Below, in pieces: positions 10,912-23,833 of a DNA stretch of 58,333 nucleotides (within the stretch, counting starts at the first letter, position 1; the number at the start of each line of letters is the position of its first letter). Under the pieces are notes generated by a model, which saw only the letters and a program-made list of their open reading frames with translations, did no database searches and was not told the DNA's origin. The stretch is from the NCBI RefSeq assembly GCF_947366995.1, contig NZ_CANBCC010000019.1:1-58333 (forward strand), given 5' to 3'. The DNA comes from an uncultured Aquabacterium sp. Lineage in GTDB: Bacteria > Pseudomonadota > Gammaproteobacteria > Burkholderiales > Burkholderiaceae_C. A program made the translations under genes and the position numbers.

Positions 10912-11243
10912 TGACCGGCGTTGCATCCCTGGCTGCATGGGTCCACCGCGTGTGCGCCCTGGTGAGCCGGGGGATCAACGGGGTGTTGATCGGTGTGGTG
11001 CGGGCCTACCGCTTCTTTCTCAGCCCCTGGCTGGGATCGGCCTGCCGGTTCACACCCACCTGTTCTCAGTACGCGCTGCAGGCGCTCGAGCGCCACGGGC
11101 CGGCCGCCGGTTCCTACCTCGCGGCCCGTCGCCTGCTGCGTTGCCATCCGGCCTGTGCCGGTGGCCATGATCCGGTGCCCGATCGGGCGCCGGGCCTGTT
11201 TTCCCGTCTTTGCAACCCTTCGTCGGATTCACCTCGCTCATGA
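10908..11243 (+). CDS. yidD: Membrane protein insertion efficiency factor YidD
   Basis: YidD is a small membrane-associated protein that assists YidC-dependent insertion of inner-membrane proteins. The 111-residue product carries the family core YRFFLSPWLGSACRFTPTCS followed by RLLRCHPACAGGHDPVP, including the conserved cysteines. I chose the ATG at 10908 because AAGGAAG precedes it by 7-8 bases and it overlaps the rnpA stop (ATGA). A second ATG follows directly. The last 15 residues extend past the conserved core and overlap the yidC start by 4 bases. This rnpA-yidD-yidC order is the standard one. Confidence 0.95.
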   Translation: MMTGVASLAAWVHRVCALVSRGINGVLIGVVRAYRFFLSPWLGSACRFTPTCSQYALQALERHGPAAGSYLAARRLLRCHPACAGGHDPVPDRAPGLFSRLCNPSSDSPRS

Positions 11244-12925
11244 ATGATCTGCGTCGCACCCTGCTGTGGTCGGTGTTTGCCGTCTCACTGCTGATGTTGT
11301 GGGATGGCTGGCTGCGGCACACCGGCCAGCCGTCCTTGTTTGCGCCTGCGCCAGCTGTGGCGACGGCCCCCGCGTCGGCAGCGAGCCAGGGTTCGGTGCC
11401 CACCGCCGCCGCCCTGCCCGGTACGGCACCTACTGTGGCAGCAGCGGCCTCGGCCGAGGCTTCCGCGCCAGCCGTGCCGCGCGAGCTGGTCACCATCACC
11501 ACCGATGTGGTGAAGGCCACCGTCGACACCGAGGGCGGCAGCCTGGTGAAGGTTGAGCTGCTCAAGCACAGCGACCAGCACGAAAGTGGCCGCAACATGG
11601 TGGTGCTGGACAAGACGGCCACCCACACCTATGTGGCCGAAACAGGGCTGGTGGGCCAGCGCGCCGGCGAGACCCTGCCCAACCACACGACGCCGTTCAC
11701 GGTGCAGCCGGGCAACCGCACGCTGGCCGATGGCGCCGATGCGCTGACCCTCACGCTGGCATCGCAGCCGGTCAATGGCGTCAAGCTGGTCAAGACCTAC
11801 ACCTTCAAGCGCGGCGACTACGCCATCGGCGTGAAGCAGGAAGTGGTCAACGCCTCGGCGGTGGCCGTGCACCCGCAGGTCTACCTGCAGCTCACGCGTG
11901 ACCGCAGCGACCCGGCGGCGGCGGCTGGCCCGGCCTTCCTGGGCGGGCCGGTGGCCTACACCGGCATGGCGGTCTACAACGAGAAGGGCAAGTACCAGAA
12001 GCTGTCGTTCGATGATCTGGACAGCGGCAAGGCCGCGTTCGAGAAGACCGACAAGAGCGGCTGGGTGGCCATGGTGCAGCACCACTTCGCCTCGGCCTGG
12101 CTGAACAATGAGCCGGTGGAGCGTGAGTTCTTCGGCAAGAAGATCGGCACCGGCCTGTACGCCACCGGCATGCTGTTCAGCCTCGGTGAGGTCGCCGCAG
12201 GCCAGAGCAAGGCCTTCGAGTCGACGCTGTTCGTGGGCCCGCAAGAAGAAAACCGCCTGAAGGCGCTGGCCGAAGGCCTGGAGTACACCAAGGACTACGG
12301 CTGGACCCACATCATGGCTGCGCCGCTGTTCTGGCTGCTCGACAAGCTGCACGGCATCCTGGGCAACTGGGGCTGGGCCATCGTGGCACTGGTGGTGCTG
12401 CTGAAGGCCGCCTTCTACTGGTTGAATGCGAGCGCCTACCGATCGATGGCCAAGATGAAGGCGCTGAACCCGCGCATCCAGCAGCTGCGCGAGAACCTGA
12501 AGGACAAGCCGCAGGAGATGCAGCAGCAGATGCTGAAGATCTACCGCGAGGAAAAGGTCAACCCGATCGGCGGCTGCCTGCCCATCCTGATCCAGATCCC
12601 GGTGTTCATCGCGCTGTACTCGGTGCTGTCGTCGTCGGTGGAGATCCGCAACGCGCCGTGGATCGGCTGGATCACCGACCTGTCGGTGAAGGACCCGTAC
12701 TTCGTGCTGCCCCTGCTGATGACGGCCTCGACCCTGCTGCAGACCTGGCTGAACCCGACGCCGCCGGATCCGGTCCAGGCCAAGATGATGTGGATCATGC
12801 CGCTGGTGTTCTCGGTGATGTTCTTCTTCTTCCCGGCCGGCCTGGTGCTGTACTGGCTGACGAACAACATCCTGTCGATTGCCCAGCAGTGGATGATCAA
12901 CAAGCAACTGGGCGTGCAGAACTGA
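11240..12925 (+). CDS. yidC: Membrane protein insertase YidC
   Basis: YidC inserts and folds inner-membrane proteins, alone or with SecYEG. The 561-residue protein has an N-terminal membrane segment (LLWSVFAVSLLMLW, about 8-21). A Pro/Ala-rich stretch and a large periplasmic beta domain follow (about 85-330). The conserved insertase core covers the last 220 residues, with NPIGGCLPILIQIPVFIALY and the final segments WIMPLVFSVMFFFFPAGLV and WLTNNILSIAQQW. I chose the ATG at 11240 (MNDLRRTLLW), overlapping the yidD stop; this matches the usual YidC N terminus. A strong terminator follows, so the operon ends here rather than running into mnmE. Confidence 0.98.
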   Translation: MNDLRRTLLWSVFAVSLLMLWDGWLRHTGQPSLFAPAPAVATAPASAASQGSVPTAAALPGTAPTVAAAASAEASAPAVPRELVTITTDVVKATVDTEGGSLVKVELLKHSDQHESGRNMVVLDKTATHTYVAETGLVGQRAGETLPNHTTPFTVQPGNRTLADGADALTLTLASQPVNGVKLVKTYTFKRGDYAIGVKQEVVNASAVAVHPQVYLQLTRDRSDPAAAAGPAFLGGPVAYTGMAVYNEKGKYQKLSFDDLDSGKAAFEKTDKSGWVAMVQHHFASAWLNNEPVEREFFGKKIGTGLYATGMLFSLGEVAAGQSKAFESTLFVGPQEENRLKALAEGLEYTKDYGWTHIMAAPLFWLLDKLHGILGNWGWAIVALVVLLKAAFYWLNASAYRSMAKMKALNPRIQQLRENLKDKPQEMQQQMLKIYREEKVNPIGGCLPILIQIPVFIALYSVLSSSVEIRNAPWIGWITDLSVKDPYFVLPLLMTASTLLQTWLNPTPPDPVQAKMMWIMPLVFSVMFFFFPAGLVLYWLTNNILSIAQQWMINKQLGVQN

Positions 12926-12946
12926 TCGCCCCGGTCTGAAAAGACA

Positions 12947-12981
12947 AAGCCGCCTGCGCAGCAATGCCAGGCGGCTTTTTT
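12947..12981 (+). terminator. Rho-independent terminator after yidC
   Basis: AAGCCGCCTG (12947-12956) pairs with CAGGCGGCTT (12968-12977) as a 10-bp perfect stem with an 11-base loop, followed by TTTTTT. This is the end of the rpmH-yidC operon. Confidence 0.95.
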
Positions 12982-13021
12982 CATGCAGCGCGGGCGGCGC
13001 TGCAGACGAGGGGACGCGCGG

Positions 13022-13150
13022 TCAGTCGCGCTTCTGGCGGCGGCTCATGAGCAGGGCGGCGCCGGCAGCAGCCAGGCCCAGCGTCCAGAGCGAGGGATCC
13101 TGGTTGTCGGGCACGCCGAGCCGCAGGAGATCCTGAATCAGGTCAAACAT
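13022..13150 (-). CDS. 42-residue membrane peptide with a PEP-CTERM-like tail
   Basis: A 42-residue peptide starting MFDLIQDLLRLG. It continues with GVPDNQDPSLW, a hydrophobic helix (about 24-36) and a terminal SRRQKRD. The last 30 residues have the layout of a PEP-CTERM sorting signal (Pro-containing motif, one membrane helix, basic end), but the motif reads VPDN instead of VPEP and there is no signal peptide. I chose this ATG because GGAGGA lies 8 bases upstream; an upstream in-frame start lacks a site. It lies opposite in direction to yidC and mnmE, downstream of the hydroxylase gene at 13271-14257. Function unknown. Confidence 0.55.
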   Translation of the reverse strand: MFDLIQDLLRLGVPDNQDPSLWTLGLAAAGAALLMSRRQKRD

Positions 13151-13270
13151 GGCGGTTTCCTCCGAGGGGTTTGGTTCTTGTTGCAACGCAACAATGATGC
13201 CATGGTGGAAACCCGCAATGACGCGGTGATGACACACCTTGCACCGCGAGATGGCGGGGCGTGCGCCAGT

Positions 13271-14257
13271 TCAGGGCGCGGCCGTGGGCTGGGGCGCGCC
13301 AGCGGGGTGCGCGAGGCCGCCGGGGGCCGGGGCCGAGGCCATGCTGCTTCCCGCTTGCGCCGGGCTTGCGTCCTCGCGGGCTCGGCGCGCCTTCATGTGG
13401 GCCCAGGTGAACGGCACCAGCTGCTGGCCCAGAAAGCCGTGCAGCGGGTAATGGCGTTCGTCGAACAGGCCGAGCCGCTCGGGCGCGCGGCGGCCCTGCG
13501 GGTAGACGAAGGTGCCGAAGAGGTGGTCCCACAGCATGACGATGCTGTAGTTCTTCGCCTCGTCGATGCGGTTGGAGTGGTGCCAGCGGTGGATCTCGTT
13601 GGTGCCGATCAGGTAGTTGAGCCAGCCGAAGCGAAAGCGCACGTTCATGTGCGTGATCGTGGCCAGCACGCTGCCGATCACGCCGCTGAGGATGAAGGCC
13701 TCCTGGCTGACCCCGGTCTGGAAGGTGACGAACACGGGCACGATGCGGCGCCAGATCAGGTCGAGCGGGTGGGCGCGGCTGGCGTTGAGCACGCTGAGGC
13801 GGTGCGCGCAGTGGTGCACGCTGTGCAGACGCCAGAAGAAGTCGACCTCGTGCCCGATGCGGTGGGTGACGTAGAACATGAAGTCGAACACCAGCCAGGC
13901 CACCAGCACCTGGCCCCACAGCGGCAGGTGGTGGGCGGCCCAGGTGTCGGGCAGCACGCCGTACTGGAAGAGCAGGCCAGTGCCGGTGAGCGCCACGAGC
14001 GCGTGGATGACGAAGTTCTGGAAGCCGGTGACGGCGATCAGCATCAGGTTGTGCAGCACATCGGTACGCACCTCACCCGGCTCGAAGCGGTTCGGCGTTT
14101 CTGGCCACACGTATTGGAGGCCCGTGCACAGCGCGTAATAGGGAAAGAGGAAGTGCGTTGCGATCGGCGTAGGGTCGAAATCGAAATGCAGCACCGTGGC
14201 GATGCCGAGCGCGACCGAGCCGAAAAGAAAGAGCCAGCTGACGCAGTGACGAACCAT
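13271..14257 (-). CDS. Fatty acid hydroxylase / sterol desaturase family membrane protein
   Basis: A 328-residue integral membrane di-iron oxygenase of the fatty acid hydroxylase superfamily. The histidine clusters are HRIGH (132-136), HSVHH (145-149) and HRWHH (223-227), which bind the metal pair. Four or more membrane helices lie at about 5-25, 70-95 and 115-130. Members hydroxylate or desaturate lipids or sterol-like substrates, but the substrate cannot be read from sequence. The C-terminal 45 residues are Ala/Pro-rich and probably disordered. I chose the ATG at 14257 (MVRHCVSW) because GGAGG lies 8 bases before it. It is transcribed against mnmE from the same intergenic space, and separates yidC from mnmE, which are often neighbours. 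Confidence 0.85.
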   Translation of the reverse strand: MVRHCVSWLFLFGSVALGIATVLHFDFDPTPIATHFLFPYYALCTGLQYVWPETPNRFEPGEVRTDVLHNLMLIAVTGFQNFVIHALVALTGTGLLFQYGVLPDTWAAHHLPLWGQVLVAWLVFDFMFYVTHRIGHEVDFFWRLHSVHHCAHRLSVLNASRAHPLDLIWRRIVPVFVTFQTGVSQEAFILSGVIGSVLATITHMNVRFRFGWLNYLIGTNEIHRWHHSNRIDEAKNYSIVMLWDHLFGTFVYPQGRRAPERLGLFDERHYPLHGFLGQQLVPFTWAHMKARRAREDASPAQAGSSMASAPAPGGLAHPAGAPQPTAAP

Positions 14258-14400
14258 GCAACGACCTCCATTCACCCTCAGGTTAGGAGGGGCGGCAAGG
14301 GCCGTCATCGGGGTTTGCGCGGCGCAGCCCTTGGATCGGGGGGACTGCCGGTGACAATGGCGGGCGGCCCAGCGACACGCGGGCTGCAGCAAGGCAAAGG

Positions 14401-15861
14401 ATGGAAGCGGAGATGGTGAACACGCAGGGTCAGGTCCCGATTGTGGCGGTGGCCACGGCGGCGGGGCGCGGTGCAGTGGGGATCGTGCGGGTGTCGGGCC
14501 GGGGTCTGGACGCGCTGGCGCAGGCGCTGTGCGGGCGGGCGCTCGCGCCGCGGGTGGCCACCTACGGACCTTTCCGCGACGCGCGGGGCGACGCGATCGA
14601 CCATGGCCTGGCGCTCTACTTTCCGGCGCCGCACAGCTACACCGGCGAGGACGTGCTCGAACTGCAGGGCCACGGCGGCCCGGTGGTGATGCAGCTGTTG
14701 CTGGCGCGGTGTCTGGAAGCCGCGGAAGAACGGGACGCGGCCACTGGGCAGGCCCGCTTGCCCGGCTTGCGGCTGGCCGAGCCGGGCGAGTTCACCCAGC
14801 GCGCCTTCCTGAACGACAAGATCGACCTGGCCCAGGCCGAGGCGATTGCCGACCTGATCGACGCGAGCACCGAGGCGGCGGCGCGCTCGGCCAGCCGGTC
14901 GCTGGGCGGTGCGTTCTCGCGCGAGGTGAACGCGCTGCGCGACCGGATGGTGAACCTGCGCATGCTGGTGGAAGCCACGCTCGATTTTCCGGAAGAAGAG
15001 ATCGACTTTCTGGAAAAGGCCGACGCGCGCGGCAAGCTCGATGGCCTGCTGGGCGCGCTGGAGGCGGTGCTGGCCCAGGCGCGGCAGGGCGCCCTGTTGC
15101 GCGAGGGCATGCAGGTGGTGCTGGCCGGGCAGCCCAATGCGGGCAAGAGCTCGCTGCTCAATGCCCTGGCCGGGGCCGAACTGGCCATCGTCACGCCGAT
15201 CGCCGGCACGACACGCGACAAGGTCAGCGAAACCATCCAGATTCACGGCGTGCCGCTGCACGTGATCGACACGGCCGGGCTGCGTGCCGAGCACGAGGCG
15301 GCCGACGAGGTCGAGCGCATCGGCATGGCGCGCAGCTGGGAGGCCATCGCCCAGGCCGATGCCGTGCTGTTCCTGCACGACCTGACGCGGGTGGACGACG
15401 CGGTGTATGCGGCCATCGATGCCGACATCGCCGGCCGGCTGCCCGACGGTGTGCCGGTGGTGCACGTGTTCAACAAGGCCGATGCGTGCGCCGATGACGC
15501 CGGGCTGCGCATGCAGACCTGGCTGGGCACCCGCCAGGCCGAAGGTGAGCAGGCCGTGGCGCTGTCGGCGCGCACGGGCACCGGGCTGGACGGCCTGCGT
15601 GAGCGCCTGCTGGCCCTGGCAGGCTGGCAGGCCGGCGGCGAGGATGTCTTCATCGCCCGGCAGCGGCACGTGCAGGCGCTGCGTGTCGCGCGGGCGCATC
15701 TGCAACAGGCGCAAGCCCATGCCGCACTGCGGGATGGGGCCCTCGATTTGCTGGCGGAAGAACTTCGCCTGGCGCACAATGCCCTGGGCGCCATCACCGG
15801 CGCCTTCTCGGCCGATGACCTGCTCGGTGAAATCTTCACCCGCTTCTGCATTGGCAAATGA
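14401..15861 (+). CDS. mnmE: tRNA uridine-5-carboxymethylaminomethyl(34) synthesis GTPase MnmE
   Basis: MnmE works with MnmG (also in this window, 31289-33361) to install the cmnm5 group on the wobble uridine of certain tRNAs, using a GTPase cycle and a folate cofactor. The 486-residue protein has the N-terminal folate-binding domain (about 10-125) and an inserted G domain with G1 GQPNAGKS (243-250), DTAG (290-293) and NKAD (358-361). It ends in the catalytic CIGK. Two starts are possible: 14401 (MEAEMVN, with AAAGG directly before) or 14413 (MVNTQGQ). The upstream 140 bases contain a divergent promoter region shared with the hydroxylase gene. Confidence 0.98.
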   Translation: MEAEMVNTQGQVPIVAVATAAGRGAVGIVRVSGRGLDALAQALCGRALAPRVATYGPFRDARGDAIDHGLALYFPAPHSYTGEDVLELQGHGGPVVMQLLLARCLEAAEERDAATGQARLPGLRLAEPGEFTQRAFLNDKIDLAQAEAIADLIDASTEAAARSASRSLGGAFSREVNALRDRMVNLRMLVEATLDFPEEEIDFLEKADARGKLDGLLGALEAVLAQARQGALLREGMQVVLAGQPNAGKSSLLNALAGAELAIVTPIAGTTRDKVSETIQIHGVPLHVIDTAGLRAEHEAADEVERIGMARSWEAIAQADAVLFLHDLTRVDDAVYAAIDADIAGRLPDGVPVVHVFNKADACADDAGLRMQTWLGTRQAEGEQAVALSARTGTGLDGLRERLLALAGWQAGGEDVFIARQRHVQALRVARAHLQQAQAHAALRDGALDLLAEELRLAHNALGAITGAFSADDLLGEIFTRFCIGK

Positions 15862-15921
15862 CGCAGCCCTGGACGATGCCGGTCGGTGCGCGCTGAACCG
15901 CACGGTGGCAACGAGGACAAG

Positions 15922-16389
15922 ATGGACGGCAACGAACTGATTCAGGCCATTCAGACGCTGAACACGGACGATGCGTTCCGGCCGCGTCTGGATCCCCAGC
16001 AATGGCGCACCTTTGTGCAGTACCTGACCCGCCACGAATTGCGGGCAGGTGACCTGCTGATCAAGCAGGGTGACCGGGAACGGACGGTGTATTTTCTGGG
16101 GCAGGGGTCGCTGCAGGTCTTTGTGACCGGTGCGGCACCCGGGGCGAGCCGCATTGCCATCCTTCGGCCCGGGGCCATGTGTGGCGAGCCGGCGGTGTTT
16201 GCCGATGTGCCGCGCTCGGCCAACGTCGAGGCCATGACGCCCTGCGTGGTGTTTGCCTTGCGGCTGCCGCGTTTCGAAGAGCTGATGGCGCGCGTGCCGC
16301 TGGTCGCGGCCGAAGTGTTGCGTGCGGCGGGCAACGTCATGGTGGTGCGTCAGCGCAGCAACCTGAGCCGCCAGGTGCCGGCCGCCTGA
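15922..16389 (+). CDS. Cyclic nucleotide-binding domain protein
   Basis: A 155-residue protein made almost entirely of one cNMP-binding (CAP_ED) beta-barrel domain. It shows the glycine pattern LIKQGDRERTVYFLGQGSLQV and a phosphate-binding-cassette-like GAMCGEPAVFADVPRSANV. No DNA-binding helix-turn-helix follows, so it is probably a signalling or adaptor protein rather than a transcription factor. I chose the ATG at 15922 (MDGNELIQ) with GAGGA 4-8 bases upstream. It begins 60 bases after mnmE and 92 bases before the HD-GYP regulator, so all three could share transcripts. A hairpin (16410-16431) in the second gap may modulate this. The ligand is unknown. Confidence 0.8.
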   Translation: MDGNELIQAIQTLNTDDAFRPRLDPQQWRTFVQYLTRHELRAGDLLIKQGDRERTVYFLGQGSLQVFVTGAAPGASRIAILRPGAMCGEPAVFADVPRSANVEAMTPCVVFALRLPRFEELMARVPLVAAEVLRAAGNVMVVRQRSNLSRQVPAA

Positions 16390-16409
16390 GACTGCGCCGC
16401 ATTCGCCTC

Positions 16410-16431
16410 GACAGCCGGGCCTGGGGCTGTC
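16410..16431. other. Inverted repeat upstream of the HD-GYP regulator
   Basis: GACAGCC (16410-16416) and GGCTGTC (16425-16431) are perfect 7-base arms with an 8-base loop. No T tract follows, so it is not a standard terminator; it could be an operator or RNA element. Confidence 0.35.
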
Positions 16432-16481
16432 CAAGATCACAAATCAAGAAAACAGCAACGGTTTCAGTGGAGTGAACAAGG

Positions 16482-17543
16482 ATGTCCCCCCTTCCGGCCC
16501 TGCGGCGTCCCACCATTCTGGTGGCGGACGACTCGCCCCAGAACATCGAGCTGCTGTCCAGGGTGCTGGGGCAGGACTACCGCATCAAGGTGGCGACCTC
16601 GGGTGACAAGGCGCTGAAGATCGTCTACTCGGACGAGCCACCCGACCTGGTGCTGCTCGACATCATGATGCCCGACCTGAGTGGCCACGAGGTGTGCCGT
16701 CGGATGAAGGCCAACCCGGACCGCCGCCGCATCCCGGTCATCTTCGTGACGGCGATGAGCACCATCGAGGACGAGGCGCTGGGTCTGAGCCTGGGCGCCG
16801 TCGACTACATCACCAAGCCGATCAGCCCGCCGCTGGTGCAGGCGCGGGTGCGCACGCATCTGGCGCTGTACGACCAGTCGCGCGAGCTCGAGCGCATGGT
16901 GGCGCAGCGCACCAGCGAGCTGGTGGCCACGCGCCAGCAGATCATCCGCCGGCTGGGCCGCGCCGCCGAGTACAAGGACAACGAGACCGGCAACCACGTG
17001 GTGCGCATGAGCCACATCGCGCGGCTGGTGGCGCAGCAGGCCGGCATGGGGCCCGAGGCGGTGCAGCTGGTCTTCCAGGCCGCGGCCATGCACGACGTGG
17101 GCAAGATCGGCGTGCCGGACCACATCCTGCTCAAGCCAGGCCCATTGACCGACGAAGAGCGCCAGATCATGCGCCGCCACCCGCAGATCGGCGCGGACAT
17201 CCTCGGCAAGCACGACAACGAACTGCTGGCGGCGGCCCGCACCATTGCGTTGACCCACCATGAGCGCTGGGACGGCACGGGCTACCCCCAGGGGCTGCAG
17301 GGCGAGCAGATTCCGATCTTCGGGCGCATCGTGGCGCTGGCCGATGTGTTCGATGCGCTGATGACGCGACGTCCTTACAAGCCGGCGTTCAGCGCGCAGC
17401 AGTCGCTGGCCATCATGGCCGACGAGCGCGGCAAGCACTTCGACCCGACCTTGCTGGACTGCTTCTTTGCGCAGCAGTTCGAGATCCTGCGCATCATGAA
17501 CCTGTACGCGGACGAGCGCGGCACGGTGAGCGACGCCGCCTGA
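16482..17543 (+). CDS. Response regulator with HD-GYP c-di-GMP phosphodiesterase domain
   Basis: A two-domain output protein of 353 residues, like RpfG. The receiver domain (10-125) has the phospho-acceptor Asp60 (LVLLDIMMPDLSG) and Lys112 (TKP). A short coiled linker follows (130-155). The HD-GYP domain (155-340) keeps HDVGKIG (HD at 204-205), HHERW (259-263) and DGTGYP (264-269), so hydrolysis of c-di-GMP is likely. The start codon has AAGG immediately upstream, which is very close for a ribosome binding site. The gene is convergent with the large hybrid kinase that ends 35 bases away; that kinase is the obvious candidate partner, by position only. Confidence 0.93.
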   Translation: MSPLPALRRPTILVADDSPQNIELLSRVLGQDYRIKVATSGDKALKIVYSDEPPDLVLLDIMMPDLSGHEVCRRMKANPDRRRIPVIFVTAMSTIEDEALGLSLGAVDYITKPISPPLVQARVRTHLALYDQSRELERMVAQRTSELVATRQQIIRRLGRAAEYKDNETGNHVVRMSHIARLVAQQAGMGPEAVQLVFQAAAMHDVGKIGVPDHILLKPGPLTDEERQIMRRHPQIGADILGKHDNELLAAARTIALTHHERWDGTGYPQGLQGEQIPIFGRIVALADVFDALMTRRPYKPAFSAQQSLAIMADERGKHFDPTLLDCFFAQQFEILRIMNLYADERGTVSDAA

Positions 17544-17578
17544 GAGGGTGAACGCGGGCCCCGCCGGGGCTCCCCGGT

Positions 17579-21619
<4,041 letters not shown>

Positions 21620-21733
21620 GCGGGGCTCTCCTGGTGCCTGATGCGGGAGCGCGGGCCCCGGCCTTTTGGCGCAAAGTGTGCCGCGAGTCGCTGCGCAGGC
21701 CTAGAGGGACATCCAGCCGATGCCGCGACATTT

Positions 21734-23749
21734 TCAGCCTTTGAGCAACACGCTTTCGGCACGTGCAAGATCCTGCGGTCGGCCCGACAGCACCAGGGTG
21801 TCGCCCGCTTCGAGCAGCAGACCCGGCGACGGGGACATCACCGCCCCCTGGGCGCGGCGCACCGAGACCACCGTCACGCCGACGCCCGCCGGATCCAGGC
21901 TGTCATCGAGCGTCCGTCCGACGCACACCGAGCTTGGCTCCAGCGTCACCGACTGCAGACGCTGCAATTCGAGTTCATCGACGCTGTCGTCGTCGGCTCC
22001 GTGGAAATACCCGCGCAGCAGACCATAGCGCGCCACCCGCTGGTCCTGCACCAGGCGGATCACGCGGCGGATGGGCACGCCCACCAGGGCCAGCGTCTGC
22101 GAGGCCAGCATCAGCGAGCCCTCGATGGCTTCGGGCACGATCACGCTGGCGCCCGCGGACTGCAGCTCGTCGAGCGACTGGTCGTCAATCGTGCGCACGG
22201 CCACCGGCACATGGGGGGCGTGCTCGCGCACGTGGTGCAGCACCTTGTTGGCCGTGGGCGTGTCGGGGTAGGTGACGACCACCGCGGCAGCGCGTGTGAG
22301 GCCCGCGGCCACCAGGCTCTGCAGGCGGGTGGCATCGCCGAAGACGACGTTCTGCCCCGCAGCCGCAGCCTGGCGCACGCGGTCGGGATCGAGGTCGAGC
22401 GCCATGTAGGGAATGTGCTCCTGCTCCAGCAGGCGCGCCAGGTTCTGGCCGCTGCGCCCGTAGCCGCAGATCACGACGTGCTTCTCGGTGTTGATGGCCT
22501 TCGAGGCGATCTTCGTCATCGCCAGAGACTGCATCAGCCAGTCGGTGGCCGACACCTTCATCACGATCCAGTTGCTGTAGTGGATGATGAACGGCGTGGC
22601 CAGCATCGACAGCACCATCGAGGCCAGCAGCGGGCTCTGCACGTGGTGCGGCAGCAGCTTCTGCTCGGCGGCGAGGTTCAGCAGCACGAAGCCGAATTCA
22701 CCAGCCTGAGCCAGATACAGGCCGGTGCGCAGCGCCACGCCGGTGGGCGCGCCGAACAACCGGGCCAGCGCCGCCACCAGCCCGAGCTTGAACAGCACCG
22801 GCACCGTGGCCAGCAGCAGCACCAGGCCCCACTGGTTGACCAGGCTGTGCCAGTCGAGCTTCATGCCGATCGTGATGAAGAACAGCCCGAGCAGCACGTC
22901 GTGGAAGGGCCGGATGTCGGTCTCCACCTGGTGTTTGTATTCGGTTTCGGCGATCAGCATGCCGGCCACGAAGGCGCCCAGCGCCAGCGACAGCCCGAAG
23001 TGCTCGGTAAGCCAGGCCAGCCCGAGGGTGACGAGCAGCAGGTTGAGCATGAAGAGCTCTTCGCTCTTGCGGCGCGCCACCATGTCCAGCCACCAGTGCA
23101 TCACCTTCTGGCCACCGGCCAGCAGCACCGTCAGCAGCGCGGCGGCCTTCAGGCCGGCCAGTGCCAGCGTGCGCGTCAGCTCGCTGGCGCTGTCTCCCAG
23201 CGACGGAATCAGTACCAGCAGCGGCACCACGGCCAGATCCTGGAAGAGCAGGATGCCCATCACGCGTCGGCCGTGTTCGCTTTCCAGCTCCAGCCGCTCG
23301 GCCATCAGCTTGACGACGATGGCGGTGGAGCTCATGGCCAGCGCGCCACCCAGGGCCAACGCGCTCTGCCAGCTCAGCCCCCATCCCAGCAGTCCACCCT
23401 CGACCCCCAGCCACGCCAGGCCGGCACCCAGCGCCAGATGCCCGAGCAGCGTGGCCAGCATCGTCAGCCCCACCTGGCTCAGGCCCAGCCCGAACACCAG
23501 CGACTTCATGCTCTTGAGCTTGGGCAGATTGAACTCCAGCCCGATCACGAACATCAGGAAGACGACGCCGAACTCGGCCAGGTAGCTCACGCCGGCCGAG
23601 TCCTTGGCCAGGGCCAGCGCATTCGGCCCGATCACCACCCCCACGGCCAGGTAGCCCAGCATCGGGGGCAGCTTGATGAGCCGGCACAACACCACGCCAA
23701 TCACGGCGGCAAACAGATAGAGCAGTGTGAGGTCGAGCGTGCTGGCCAT
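21734..23749 (-). CDS. Monovalent cation:proton antiporter-2 (KefB/KefC type)
   Basis: A 671-residue CPA2-family transporter with about 12 membrane helices (1-380), beginning MASTLDLTLLYLFAAVIGVV. A cytosolic RCK/TrkA-N domain follows, with the nucleotide-binding GYGRSGQNLARLL near 425 and a C-terminal RCK_C domain (about 585-671). Members exchange K+ or Na+ for protons and are gated by NAD(H) or glutathione adducts. The substrate here cannot be decided. The ATG at 23749 is the only one that gives a correct first helix; the longer upstream frame runs antisense to kdsD and is not real. It diverges from kdsD with an 84-base gap. Confidence 0.92.
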   Translation of the reverse strand: MASTLDLTLLYLFAAVIGVVLCRLIKLPPMLGYLAVGVVIGPNALALAKDSAGVSYLAEFGVVFLMFVIGLEFNLPKLKSMKSLVFGLGLSQVGLTMLATLLGHLALGAGLAWLGVEGGLLGWGLSWQSALALGGALAMSSTAIVVKLMAERLELESEHGRRVMGILLFQDLAVVPLLVLIPSLGDSASELTRTLALAGLKAAALLTVLLAGGQKVMHWWLDMVARRKSEELFMLNLLLVTLGLAWLTEHFGLSLALGAFVAGMLIAETEYKHQVETDIRPFHDVLLGLFFITIGMKLDWHSLVNQWGLVLLLATVPVLFKLGLVAALARLFGAPTGVALRTGLYLAQAGEFGFVLLNLAAEQKLLPHHVQSPLLASMVLSMLATPFIIHYSNWIVMKVSATDWLMQSLAMTKIASKAINTEKHVVICGYGRSGQNLARLLEQEHIPYMALDLDPDRVRQAAAAGQNVVFGDATRLQSLVAAGLTRAAAVVVTYPDTPTANKVLHHVREHAPHVPVAVRTIDDQSLDELQSAGASVIVPEAIEGSLMLASQTLALVGVPIRRVIRLVQDQRVARYGLLRGYFHGADDDSVDELELQRLQSVTLEPSSVCVGRTLDDSLDPAGVGVTVVSVRRAQGAVMSPSPGLLLEAGDTLVLSGRPQDLARAESVLLKG

Positions 23750-23833
23750 GTTGTCCCTAGAATCACCCGATCCTACCCGGGCAGGGGTGCCGTTGCGCCC
23801 GCCCGGGCCAGACTTCCGACGCTTTCTCCTTTC

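Noticed and set aside
14305-16440. A 711-codon minus-strand frame opposite mnmE and the cNMP gene
   Set aside because: Antisense to two genes with strong motifs; no recognisable protein.
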